NCBI GenBank assembly: GCA_030549175.1 | Contig: JAUKUA010000001.1 | Coordinates: 2,480,001 to 2,544,000 of the forward strand | Length of the DNA: 64,000 bases | Source: Lasiosphaeris hirsuta | Lineage: Eukaryota; Ascomycota; Sordariomycetes; Sordariales; Lasiosphaeriaceae | Direction: 5' to 3' | In this document: positions 11,544-21,694 of the stretch, piece by piece | Layout of the letters: each line of letters opens with the position of its first letter | Position numbering within the stretch: position 1 is the stretch's first letter | Program-made: the position numbers and the translations under genes | Notes under the pieces: model-generated | Told to the model about the DNA's origin: nothing | Database searches by the model: none | What the model saw: only the letters and a program-made list of their open reading frames with translations

Positions 11544-13900
11544 CACAGATCTGCCTAACTATGTAGTGGGAAGTTATAGAGGGGGGACTCACATATATAC
11601 TCTTGAAACACAGACTCACAGAGTCCGGGGGGCGGCTGGCACTATCGGGGCCTGCTTGGCACCTCGCTCTAGTTGTCCAATTTGCGTTCCAATTCGGGCG
11701 GGTGGCAGCTGGAAAACTCCCGAATGACCCGATGCGATCAATGCCTGCCGCGTGCTGGTACCCAAGTGCCGGCCGGGTGGAGACTGCTTCATGTACCTGA
11801 GGTTTTCTATGGTAGCTACCTCTAACACGGGATGCGCAGACGACGAAACATGCATTGAAAAGTCCCGAGTCTCGCTCGGAACGCGAATCGGGGACTTGGT
11901 TGTTGTGTGGGCATCTGGAACTGGGAAGATCAGCGCCTTCCAAATTCCCCGTGAACGTACTAAAACGACCTAGCTTGATACAGGGGTCACAGTGGTCACA
12001 CACGCCTCCAACTTGGCGCCCCATCAGGAAGGTCCCGCAAAAATTCCGAGTCGTCCGTCGGGTTCGCAACGCATTCGTCGCACCTGCCTCCAGGCCATGA
12101 TGTGAGTTGGTTGGTGCCTTTGGTGATTAATGAATTTTAATCTACCTCAGATCCTACCAGACTCACAAAATAGCATTATCTCATGTTTTCCTTTTTGCAG
12201 CATAAAACCAAGGTTCCCAAACTATTGCCTAGGTAGGTAACCATGGTTTTTTTGTTAGCGTGTGACCTTCCCCCAACAAGGCTCAAAGGGATATATTGCA
12301 GCCCTGGACTGAACTTCCAGCATAAAAAAAAACTCTTTTCTTTCAAGTCCTGCGCTGACAGACACGCAAAGGTTGGATTGTCTTCACGCTCCTGTCTTTC
12401 CAGTAGGTGCCGCATTTTCGTCAAGCGCAACCCAGTAGGGCATGGCGGGGGCTTTTTCGTAAAATAAAAAAAATGGCCTGTCGAATTGTGGAAGATTGCC
12501 ACGTTTAGCCCCGCGCCGTTGTGGTACTTTCTGAGCTGCCACCCGTGAATGGACGGAGTGAAGTACTTGCTGAAATTCGTCACGTTCGCGACGAGGCGAA
12601 AGCCGTTGGAAGTCGAAGTCCGCGGGTACTAATAGCTGGTCGATTCGGACTGGGAGAGCACAGTGGCGGCGAGCACCGCAATTTGAAATCCAAAGTTAAG
12701 AAAACCTTGCATTTTGTTTAAGTGTATTTAGCTAATGGTTGAGTGGCGGGTGGGTTGATAAAGGGATATAGTCTCTTGAACCGAAGGGCTCACGCCGTCC
12801 CATCGTCTTATATCTTTCTCTCGTGGTACTCCACCCGCTGGGAAGATGAGACCATCCACTGCAATGTACCGTAGGACTGAAAGGCTATGAGCATACCGTA
12901 TGACACTTGTTCCCGCTACGAATGCAAGTGCCATCATGCCAGCCCAATCAAGTTACGGGGTCTATACCATCTCCTCAGACGCTAGCTCCTATGGTGCATG
13001 TCTATGGGTCGTCTCATTAAGAATGTAACGCTCAAGAAAATGCGAGAAGTGTCTCGGCAAATTCTGCAATAGAGGGCTGAAATAGATTTATGCTCATGTC
13101 AGGTCGTATATCGCCAGTCACACTTCAGTGTTTGCATCGAGAGATCACCCAGCCGCTTATGTCGTTGATCTCAACTGGCAAGTGATGCGCCTACCAGTAG
13201 CTAATAATGGAGGGTAAATGGGAAGGTACTTTGGTATACAATACCTAGCAGGATAAAGGGGGGTCCTGCCCCCATTTCCAGATCCTCACATCGTGGCCAA
13301 GATGGCCAGGCATGACAACAGACATATGTCACTCGCCAATTTTTCCCTCGGCAATTCCCATAAGCGTGCATGGTCCTGAGCTGCCGCCGCCTTAACCTGA
13401 GTTGCAGTGATTCCGGTGTGGGTGGTTGCTGCACAGCCCTCGGGCCTTGTTTCTGGCCACCTGGGCTAAACTTGCCATTCATCATCAACTTAGCTGGCCA
13501 TAGTATCACAGATGTAAATAGAAGTAGAGCATATCGGTATATCCAGGCGCAGGACGTGCCTGTCCATCCCACTACCTAACCTTACATAAAAGACAAACTA
13601 TTTGCCTGCACTATCTCAAACCCGGGCTAGGATATTGTATGCACAAGTATGAATTCCTTGTATTGTTCGTTTTTCTCTGGCTTTGCCAGAGGGCCATTTT
13701 CATGTCCTTGCATGTGGCAATCACAGTAGCAATCTTTGTAATAATTTTCTTTTTGAAGATTCTCTTCTTTTCTAGACGCTTCTTTCTAACATTATATTAG
13801 AGATAACGTCTTTGAACAATATTTCAGCCTTGACCTCGATAACAACATAGTCTTCGGAGCTGATGGCTTATGCTTCGCATTGGAATTAGTGAGTTAAGTA
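11544..13900. other. Long intergenic region, no gene seen
   Basis: About 2.4 kb contain only short, overlapping frames (for example 12583-12176 minus and 12069-11416 minus) with no domain or splice support. The right part is AT-rich. It presumably carries the promoter of the S28 gene at its left end. Confidence 0.5.
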
Positions 13901-14471
13901 TACACAGTTGAGGCTACCACGCCCAAATCTCAATGCTCTTCCTCTTCCCCGACTCTCCCATGTTCCAGCGAATCCCCGTCTAGACATCAGTTAGCATCAC
14001 GGTACTAAGGATAACACCCAGGTCCGTAGAGCCATCCCGTGCGGTGCCACTGTATTCCAAGTCCTCACGATCATAGAGAGCCGAATCTATTCTCCCCGAA
14101 GCAAGTTCGGGTTAGGCATTGGTATTGTGGGATTATACTGCCTAAACGTAACAGCTGGTGGGATAAATGCTGCTAAACAATTCATCTCTTCGGTAATATG
14201 GCAGCGGTATTAGTTGTTCTACTCCCATGATGTTAGCGAATAAATTGAAACTTATTTCAGACTTGATATACCTGGCTGAGCGGTTCGAATGCGAACCAAA
14301 CTTGCCAAAATCGCCGTGGATTGCTGAAAATAGTATTATCGCATTCTCGCATTTGTTGATGGTGCTGGCCCCGATTGTATCAGAACCGATGATGGGAAAA
14401 TACCGATATAAAGCCCACCAGATCGTAGCCTTTTTGCGTACCTATATTTTACGTCAGGTATCAATTATATT

Positions 14472-14517
14472 AGAGCACGTAACTGTCTACTATGTGAAAT
14501 GTTACAATCTACTATGT
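14472..14517 (+). repeat. Left terminal inverted repeat of the MITE-like element
   Basis: 46 bp starting AGAGCACG. It differs from the reverse complement of the right end at only two positions (sixth and fourteenth), both A/G changes. Confidence 0.85.
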
Positions 14518-15162
14518 GCACTATACATAACCCTGACAAAACGCGGGGCCAACCCTGAAAACGGCAGAAAAGGTCTATTCAGAATACTGCCGCCCTGCAT
14601 GCCAACTGTCAAGCCGTCCCCCCCCCCGCATGCAAGCCGATTGCCTACCACCACTTGCAGCCCCGCCGTCGCCAACAAAGCCGTGATGGCTTCAATGCCA
14701 TCAATTGCAACACCATCAATTGTGCACATCTTGTAGGCCAACCGCCGTGCGTGCCTGTAGGACAGTTATTTATGGTGTTGATAAGCCTTTTATAGCGTTT
14801 TTTTAGGCGATTTGAGCGATTTAAATCGCTGTAGTGGTGTTGAAGTTGATGGGCAGGGTAGTCGGCCTAGCCAGGGCATCGCGGCCCGCGCAGGAGGCAG
14901 GGCCGGCGGCAGGGCCAATAGGGGTGCCAGAGGTGGCTAGTTATGGTTCTGATGGGTGTTTTATGGTGTTTTTGAGCTATTTGAGCGATTTAATTCGCTA
15001 TAATACTGTTAGATTGATGTGTTCAATTGGCTGCAATTGACTGGTGGATGCGACCAGCGGTGGCACCTGGCCTTCACCACCTTTGCTTATTGGCGGCCGT
15101 TGGCAGGCCTTAACAGGCTCTGACAGCCCTGGGCTGGAAGGCGGTGAGTGGATTTGGGATGT

Positions 15163-15208
15163 ACATAGTAGATTGTAACATTTCACATAGTAGATAGTTA
15201 CGCGCTCT
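15163..15208 (-). repeat. Right terminal inverted repeat of the MITE-like element
   Basis: Read on the minus strand it starts AGAGCGCG and then matches the left end almost perfectly. It contains the 10-mer TCTACTATGT twice, as does the left copy. Confidence 0.85.
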
Positions 15209-15948
15209 TATATTAACCATATTGGGTGATAAAAACCACACCTCGAGAGCGTTATTCTCATTGAACTCGCTAAGCGCAAATGGGAGAATATGGGAGGCGT
15301 GTACTTCGCCATGTCGACGGCCTTGGCGGATGGCTGGAGACAACTTGAAGAAATGCTTACGGTCGACGATGCCGCCGACAACACACCGATGGTCGTCTCT
15401 CTTCAGACAGTCTCGTCTCAATTGACTTTGTTCGTTTCTTGAAGACGACTCGATTGTTGCCATGCTCGCGTTGGTATCGTTTTCGAATTCAGGAGTGCTT
15501 GAACGCGAAGCTTCTGGAGTTCAGCCACTGGCCAGCTTCACTACATATAATATTGGTATAACTATTTCACTGAATTTGGGGGGGGGGGTGGGGGAATTCT
15601 TGGCTTGAGGATGGCACCAACTAGAAAATTACGCAGCATGCGTAGCTTTCCCGGATTATTGGCGTGCTCTGCGATCTCGGCTACAAGCACAAGCTGTCCT
15701 TTGGTTGGTAGATGATCTATGAAAGCTCTCAGGAGATTGCTCGTGTCATTAGAGGGGTAGAGGCGTGCATAACGTTCCAAACCGTGGAGAGCTTCGGCTT
15801 TGAGGTTCTCTCCAAGATTCAGGCTTGAGAACATGGACGAGATTGACGATTCGTACTCGTATTCGATGGTCTCGGCGCTGACGCTTGGATGAGGCGGTAC
15901 CTCGTCAAAGGGGACGAGAGGGTTGCCTAAATTGTCTAGAATTTCCAT

Positions 15949-17154
15949 CTTCTGCGGCGCGATGAAGTGGGAGAAAGGTGGAAGATGGAAGCGGAAGTAG
16001 GAGGGAAGGTGGAGTGGTGGGGTGGTGGGTTGGTGGGGTAGGGGAGTAACTTTATTTTGCTGGTCTTGCTAGGCGGTGGGTGGGTAGGTGGGTACCAGGT
16101 CAACTTGAACCCTTCAGGGCCGCCACCGACCAACCAACCCAAAACGGCTACTTCGAGGTGGACTGGCGATTCGATGCACACTCAAAATCTCCGAGTGTTG
16201 GCGGCAGCAGGGAGCCAAGCCGAAGGCAAGGCAAATACAGGCAACGTTCCCGTGATCACTATTTGAAGACTCTGAGAAAGGGGGATTATTAGAGAAGCAA
16301 GCAAGCATGCGCGGTATTGGTCGATGGCTACCCACCTCGTTGGGTTAGGCGTTGTGGTCAGTTCACAACCTGGGGGGAAACCCGAAGAGGTTGAAGGTAC
16401 TACCTGGGTTCTCGGACATTGCATTGGGCTTTTGAAGCAGGACAATCTGTGGTTGGGTACCTTAGTTGTGTTCGACAATGCAAGTTACACTTTCCGGGAA
16501 GAGTCCCTTGGCACCTAATAGTAATGAGATTACGAAGGAGTCTAAGTAAGCGCAGGATACTAAAATACCTTGACTTTTCTCATTTTCACAGCATCCAGGT
16601 GAGTGTTTACATGAGGGAAGAGTGTCATTTTTGAGTAATGTTTCCTGAACAAGATATATCTCCAAGTCTGGAAGAGGGCAGGGACCTGTTCTGGCTACCA
16701 GGAAGTGGTAGTTTGTCCGGGTTGGACTTGTGTTACGTCGGGATACTTGTATGAACCTTACCGAATTTGTTTAAATCATCGCCTAAATCTCCCTAAAGCA
16801 GTACGTCGCAGTGAGCACTCTTTTGCTTCGATGGAACCGGAAATCACGTTGTTCCATGTGAGGGCCTGTGCCGCAGTGCCGTAGCAACAGCGTGCTGTGC
16901 CTCTTCGTATGCGTAGGTTGCAGGACCCCAGCCCGGCCCAGGCTGACGAGAGACAGTTCCTTGCCGGTGGTCGGCAGAACGTCTTGGGAATCGCTTCATT
17001 GACTGGCTCGCTCAGGGAAAGGAGAGGCAAACCAGTGTGTGTCCCAGCTTTTGTGTATATATAGTCTTGGTTTGACACCGTTTGACATGAACAATACCAA
17101 CAACAATCCACCAATCTCCCCACCAAGCTCGATTAGCCTTCCCATTTCCCAACC
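15949..17154. other. Intergenic, divergent promoters
   Basis: Lies between the HNH-type gene (minus) and the HExxH secreted-protein gene (plus). The part next to 15948 is rich in CCACCC/GTGGG repeats (about 15990-16080). No coding frame with recognisable content was found. A TATATATA-like stretch lies at 17052-17060, about 95 bp before the 17155 start. Confidence 0.5.
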
Positions 17155-18217
17155 ATGTTCCGTATTGTCAGCAGTGTCTTGGCAGTGGCCAGCCTAGCAG
17201 GCACGGCGCTGTCACAGCTCGAGAACAAGCCGTTCCTCTATGACTGGGGACAGATCGAGCAGTACGGGCCGCTGCTGCGAGGGATTTGGCAGCAAGACTG
17301 GAACATTGTCAACTTCACCACCTGGGACGACGTGCCAGATAAACGCGACCAGATTCCCGTGGCTTGCACAGGTGCCTTCGACGATTGGCTTGCGCCGTTC
17401 AAATCGGCCGACTTTACCGTCTACGAGGTCTTATACAACGACTGCGACCAGCCGTTCCACCTCTGCTACCACAAGGATGTGTCGCAGAACACGATTGGCC
17501 CCATTGGCATGATCTATGTGAGTGCCTTGTTTCTGGCCTTGCCAAGGTTGAGAGGTGCTAACGGCTCGGCGCGTGGCAGAACTGGGGCTTGGTTCCCATC
17601 GGCATGCGGCAATATGTTGGGTGAGTTTCAAGTGACATATCTCCTGTCCCAGGTTTTGTTAACCGCTGGATGTTGAAAGGAATGCCGTGGTAATCCCAAT
17701 CCCCAACGACCCCAACTTGCCCGGCCGCACGGCACACCAAGCCGGCCCCTCGGTTGTTTTCCAGGAGGATTTTTTTGTCCGATGGTCCGTCATTGCCCAC
17801 GAGCTTTCGCACTCGGTCGACATGTACAAGTCGAGCACCCCGGGTCTCCGGTTCAGCGAGTCGGCAGAGTGGAGAACGGCGGTGGGGGATGACTCGCACC
17901 TGTCGTCAGTGTACGGGAGGTCCAACTATGTCGAGGAGTTTGCCGAGATCGGCATCATGGCGGCCTATGACATTGGATCCGAGGGCCGACTGCCAGACGT
18001 GGAGCCGGATTGGACCAAGGTCGAGCATCAACTGGACTTTGTCACAAAGGTCTTTGGCACCGACCTGATGCTCGGAAGAACGGGGTGCCCTGCCAAGGTG
18101 GGCAGCACCTATTCCGTGCCAAAGTCGGATGAGGTCGGCGCGAGGGTGCAACTTCCCGAGGGCACCGAGTTGTTCACCCCGACCGAGCCTTATCCGGATT
18201 CCACAAAGGCCAAGTGA
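17155..18217 (+). CDS. Secreted protein with HExxH zinc-peptidase-like motif
   Basis: Three exons (17155-17517, 17580-17620, 17680-18217) give 313 residues. Donors are GTGAGT-type and acceptors CAG/AAG. A signal peptide (VLAVASLAGTALS) is followed by a globular region with two close Cys-containing segments (NDCDQPFHLCYHKD). The HExxH motif lies in IAHELSHSVD, with a possible third ligand in YGRSNYVEEFAE. This resembles fungal secreted proteins annotated as conidiation-specific Con-13-like; I recall that name but cannot verify it. A metal-binding or peptidase role is inferred from HELSH only. The second intron leaves a very small middle exon of 41 nt, whose removal would shift the frame, which supports it being real. 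Confidence 0.75.
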
Positions 18218-18638
18218 GCGGACGTCTTTTGTAACTTTTTACTTCATGGTGCGTTAGCTGTTTTTTTTTTATTTTAGACGAGGAAAAGGGGTGTGCTAGT
18301 AGCAATTTACCTTGGATGCACTGGCTCGCATGGGTCTTGACCGCTCCGCCGCGACTATTGTATTTCGCAACCTGATTGGTCTGATGCTGTTGCCATCAAA
18401 CGGCCCAACCAACATTTGGGCGACAACACATCAGCGAGACCCTCTTTTTCCTACATGTAGCGATTGCTAAAAAGCCGAGGCGACCCGACACGTCACGACC
18501 CTACATTAGCTCGTTCGACGGTGCCCAAGATATGCGGCCGACATATCTCAACTGAAGGCACAAGTTCCCACGGCAAAGCTTCCACCGCATTATTGTCTCG
18601 CTTGCACCCACAACTTTGCATTTCTCCCAATCGGCGTC
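18218..18638. other. Intergenic, no gene seen
   Basis: This 420-bp gap between two plus-strand genes contains a run of T with one interruption near 18260 (downstream of the first gene) and presumably the promoter of the next. Nothing coding was seen. Confidence 0.5.
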
Positions 18639-19907
18639 ATGGCGGGCGGCGAGTCAGTTGTGTCGTGGATCCTCGGCAACAAGAAGCTCCGGAAGCGGGC
18701 GTACAAGCAGGTGTCCAAAGCCGTCATCGAGGCCAGCAAGACGTCGCCCCCGCTCGTGCGGACGATCCAGGCGGTGCAGGGCATCATCAAGGTTGGCGAG
18801 GCCATCAACGGCGTGCGGGATGTGGCGGGCAACATCAACGAGCTGGTGCCGCAGGTGACCAAGCTGGTCGAGGAGGTGGCGCATTTTGTGCCGTCGATCC
18901 AGGTCATGGGCCAGTCCTTCTGCGACAACGTCCGCATCTTCACCTACTTCAACATGGTGGCGACGACGGTCGGCATCGGCGCCAACCTGGTGCTGACGTA
19001 CCAGGGCATCCAGGCCCTCGACCTCATCGCCGCCCGGCTCGAGGACATCTCGCACGCCCTAGCCGCCCAGACGGCCCTCATGGCCCAGAAGGACTTTGCC
19101 GGCTACGTCTACGACATGATCCGCGAGCGCCTGGGCCAGACGTCCGACGACCCGGCCTGCGACCACTGGTTCTTCCTGTACCACCCCGACAACGACTGGT
19201 ACCCCAAGTTCTACCACCTGCTCGAGGAGAAGCCCGTCGGGCCCGCCTTCTGCGGCTACACGAACCAGATCGACACCGTCTTCGTCTTCATGCTGGCCGC
19301 GCGGCGCGCCATCGAGGAGCGCGAGCGCCGCGCCCGCGCCGGCCACGCCAGGACCACGGCCACACCACGCCCCGTCAAGCTGCACCTGCTGATCCCGGCC
19401 TACCAGCCCATCCTGATCGTCGAGGCCCTGCGCATCCCTGACGAGATCGGCGACTTTGTCATCGAGGGCCGCATCAACAGCAACCGCGAGTTCGTCTGGC
19501 TCAACCTGCAGCCCGACCAGCGCCGCCGCTACGCCACGGGTATCGGCCAGTGGGACCCGCCCGCCCTGGGCATCTGGGGGCGCGTCCTGACCAACATCGG
19601 CCTGGCCAGGCGGCCGCCGGTCCTGACCGAGCCGAGGACGCTGGGGAGCAGGCAGCACGCCCTGGAGGAGGTCGACCCCTTAGCGACGCTCATCTCGCCG
19701 GACGAAAAGGGGGGCGCGGCCGAGAGCGTCGTGGCCGTGGTGCCGGACTTGAAGGCGCTGGAAAATGGGAACGGGCAGACGACGCCGCTGCAAGACCGCC
19801 ACGGAGCAGGGCAAAGGCGCAGCAGTCGCATCGAGGCTACATCTGGTTCTGCTGTCAGTCGGTCGGGGCACAGTTCGGGGAAGAGACTGAGCAGGGTATT
19901 AACGTGA
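18639..19907 (+). CDS. Conserved fungal protein of unknown function
   Basis: A single 422-codon exon with strongly GC-rich third positions, unlike the surrounding non-coding DNA, which supports real coding. The N-terminal third is helical (residues about 20-75). A mildly hydrophobic segment follows (YFNMVATTVGIGANLVLTYQGIQ split by a polar patch), then a helix with LIAARLEDISHALAAQ. A compact middle has aromatic motifs (CDHWFFLYHPDNDWYPKFYH and CGYTNQIDTVF). The last 80 residues are low-complexity and basic. No known catalytic motif is visible. I have a general memory of similar conserved hypothetical proteins in ascomycetes, but no function can be given. Cytosolic or membrane-associated location is possible. 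There is no signal peptide. Confidence 0.8.
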   Translation: MAGGESVVSWILGNKKLRKRAYKQVSKAVIEASKTSPPLVRTIQAVQGIIKVGEAINGVRDVAGNINELVPQVTKLVEEVAHFVPSIQVMGQSFCDNVRIFTYFNMVATTVGIGANLVLTYQGIQALDLIAARLEDISHALAAQTALMAQKDFAGYVYDMIRERLGQTSDDPACDHWFFLYHPDNDWYPKFYHLLEEKPVGPAFCGYTNQIDTVFVFMLAARRAIEERERRARAGHARTTATPRPVKLHLLIPAYQPILIVEALRIPDEIGDFVIEGRINSNREFVWLNLQPDQRRRYATGIGQWDPPALGIWGRVLTNIGLARRPPVLTEPRTLGSRQHALEEVDPLATLISPDEKGGAAESVVAVVPDLKALENGNGQTTPLQDRHGAGQRRSSRIEATSGSAVSRSGHSSGKRLSRVLT

Positions 19908-20597
19908 CGTGACGACTTTGGACGTCAGGCCTGTTGTGAATGGAACATGTATTTTAAGCATCCCTAGCCCGTGTCTCTCATCATCGTTAGACAATATGAA
20001 CTACCAATCTCACTTTGTTTTTTTTTTTTGGGGGGGGGGGGGGGGGGCGTTGGGTTGGGTTTCATCTCACGAGGTTGACGGACGTCCGTGATCAATATGC
20101 ACAACTCGGGAACCCAAAGCCTACACGCGAGCCGCCAAGACTCGGTCTCTTTGGGACTCTATTTTCCCGGCACTCGGGACCAAACAACCTGGAGCCCTGT
20201 ATGGGAACGATTTTCAGCGTAAAGCGAGCTCCAGCCTCGGCAAAAGTAAAGAAACGGCACGTATATTACCATGGGCCCCGGGGCGTCCCATCTCGCAACA
20301 TCAGATGGTGAGGCTAAGCCCAAGTTTGTTGTCCAGCACCGCGTCCGCAAAGAAAGGAGACGCGACGATATCCAATCAAGTTTCCAACATGAACGGCCTC
20401 GTAGAATAAGCCAATTTTAGCCCGACTTCATGCAGCTGCAATTCGTTTCGATATTGCCGTGTTGACCGCGACCCGGAAATGACGTAGGGTAAAAGAAAAG
20501 GGGTTTCTCTCTCACGGGGGGCATAAAGCCCCTAGACATCCGTAGGGGCCCGTAGACCCCAGAGGGTGTAAGCTTTGCTCACTTCCACCGGTATTCT
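19908..20597. other. Intergenic with a long T/G homopolymer pair
   Basis: A 690-bp non-coding stretch upstream of the expansin-like gene. A run of 12 T followed by 18 G lies at 20018-20047. No gene was recognised. Confidence 0.5.
20018..20047 (+). repeat. Homopolymer pair: 12 T then 18 G
   Basis: Counted directly in the sequence. The true length of such runs is unreliable in assemblies. Confidence 0.9.
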
Positions 20598-21412
20598 ATG
20601 TCTCAGATCGCAAAAATGTCTAGAACTTGCCTGCTCCCAAGACTTTTGGCCTGCCTAGCAGGTCTGGTGTTGGTTCAAATCCCTGTGGCCATGGCCGATC
20701 TCATGAGAGGCGAGGCGTCCTTCACAGCGGGCACCGTTGGCGGCGGAACCTGCTCGTTCGTCAACTACTCTCTGTCATCCGGCCTCTTCGCGACGGGCAT
20801 CGGACCGTCCAACTGGGCCAGCGGGGGAAAATGCGGCGCCTGTCTCCAGGTCAATGGACCGAGAGGCAGCGTCAAAGTCATGGTACGATTCGCTCGCATT
20901 CGACATGGTTATTATTAGTGCTGACTGCTTTCACGCGCGATAGATTGTCGACAGCTGCCCTAGCTGCCAGCAGAACCGCCTCAATCTGTTTGACGACGCC
21001 TTCCGAAAGATTGGTGATCCGACCGATGGCATCATCCCCGTCACATTCGACATTGTGTCGTGTGGTATCACGTCGCCGCTGTGGGTGCGGAACAAGGTCG
21101 GGACATCGAAATATTTGTGAGTAAACAAGGGACAACAAGAGATTAGCTATGGCTCAACACCGGGACAGCTTCTCGATGCAGGTTCTCAACGCCAACTTCC
21201 CCGTCACGGCTCTTCATGTCAGCACAGATGGCGGGAATCGGTGGGAGGAAACAACCCGCCAGAACTATAACTACTTTGAAAAGGAGGGTAAGGGCGGTTT
21301 TGGGAAGGACAGGGTCATGGTGAGGGTGAGCTGCTCGAATGGGAGGCAGGTTATCTTGCCGGATGTGAGCATGGAGGAAAAGGCAGAGACGAGCACGCCT
21401 GTGAACTGCTAA
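20598..21412 (+). CDS. Expansin-like secreted protein (double-psi beta-barrel plus C-terminal domain)
   Basis: Three exons (20598-20882, 20944-21116, 21169-21412) give 233 residues. Introns have GTACGA and GTGAGT donors and TAG/CAG acceptors. The first ATG gives MSQIAK; an internal ATG seven codons on also precedes the signal peptide (LLACLAGLVLVQIPVAMA). The mature part starts with RGEASFTAG and has GGTCSF, GGKCGACLQV and VDSCPSC, the cysteine-rich barwin/DPBB pattern of expansins. An Asp in VDSC sits where the catalytic Asp of DPBB expansins lies. The C-terminal region (FSMQVLNANFPV, ALHVSTDGGNRWE) resembles the expansin CBM63-like wall-binding domain. Such proteins loosen cellulose/chitin-containing walls without hydrolysis. 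The barwin cysteines appear intact. Confidence 0.85.
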
Positions 21413-21451
21413 CCTGCCAAAGCAATGTGTCTGCAAGTTGGTATGAATAAG

Positions 21452-21625
21452 TGTTGGAGGTGCAACACAACGAAGGTGATAATATTCTTTGGTGGTGGTG
21501 GTGGTGGTTCTGGCCCACCTTTTATGAGTGGCCACACCAGAACCACGCTAGGCTATCTACCTATCAGAGGCGGCTACACCTTCTAAAAGGTCATTCACTA
21601 GAGGCCACCATTCGCTCTTCCAACA
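21452..21625. mobile_element. Solo LTR (copy 1), 174 bp
   Basis: The segment starts TGTTGGAGG and ends CTCTTCCAACA, a TGTTGGA/TCCAACA terminal inverted pair. It is closely similar along its length to 50264-50450. The flanks are ATAAG and ATAAA, a 5-bp duplication with one mismatch. Inside is a hairpin (TGGTTCTGG .. CCAGAACCA). It sits just past the expansin stop, so it may lie in that gene's 3' UTR. Confidence 0.75.
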
Positions 21626-21662
21626 ATAAATGATATACCGGTAGACAATAATATGAGAATGC

Positions 21663-21689
21663 AAAAAAAAAAAAAAAAAAAAAAAAAAA
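21663..21689 (+). repeat. Run of 27 A
   Basis: Uninterrupted. On the minus strand it is 27 T, starting 6 nt past the stop of the 2EXR gene. Confidence 0.9.
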
Positions 21690-21694
21690 CCAAC

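Larger units (their letters stand above)
14472..15208. mobile_element. Non-autonomous terminal-inverted-repeat element (MITE-like), 737 bp
   Basis: The 46 bp at 14472-14517 and the reverse complement of 15163-15208 match at 44 of 46 positions. Both begin AGAGC and contain TCTACTATGTGAAATGTTAC. The inside is about 640 bp with no transposase frame. It holds two related copies of a segment with a GCGATTTAAATCGC-like palindrome (about 14764-14851 and 14941-15019). The flanks are AT-rich (TTATAT / TATTAA), which would suit a TA-targeting Tc1/mariner-type transposase, but the target-site duplication is not clean. The element lies wholly within an intron of the HNH-type gene. Confidence 0.75.
13920..15948 (-). 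pseudogene. HNH-endonuclease-domain protein gene, decayed
   Basis: The N-terminal frame begins at ATG 15948 (SSISSMFSSLNLGENLKAE, then a helical segment ending AILKP) and enters a run of 11 C. After an intron ending near CTGAACTCCAG, a second exon has SSRNEQSQLRRDCLKRDD, then HRCVVGG and HASHILPFAL. This is the fungal HNH_2-type pattern around Cys/His metal ligands. Exon 2 ends at 15242 (NALE). A third exon begins at 14441 with KKATIWWALYRYFP and INKCENAIILF, the family's continuation. The 800-nt intron between them contains an inverted-repeat element. Downstream there is a one-base shift near GDFGK / WFAFEP (about 14300), and further stops follow. The phase across the C-run also needs one extra base. 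I infer a nuclease-like gene of the fungal accessory repertoire that is now broken. Exact borders past 14300 are unsure. Confidence 0.65.

Noticed and set aside
12176..12583. 135-codon minus-strand frame
   Set aside because: Low-complexity, Lys/Phe-rich from A/T tracts, with no splice or domain support.
14227..14736. 169-codon plus-strand frame
   Set aside because: It crosses the left end of the inverted-repeat element and is antisense to the HNH-type exon, so it cannot be an ancestral gene.
18464..19441. Arg/Pro/Gly-rich plus-strand frame of 325 codons overlapping the 18639 gene
   Set aside because: It is the shifted frame of a GC-rich coding exon. The 18639 frame has normal amino-acid composition and continues to a proper stop.
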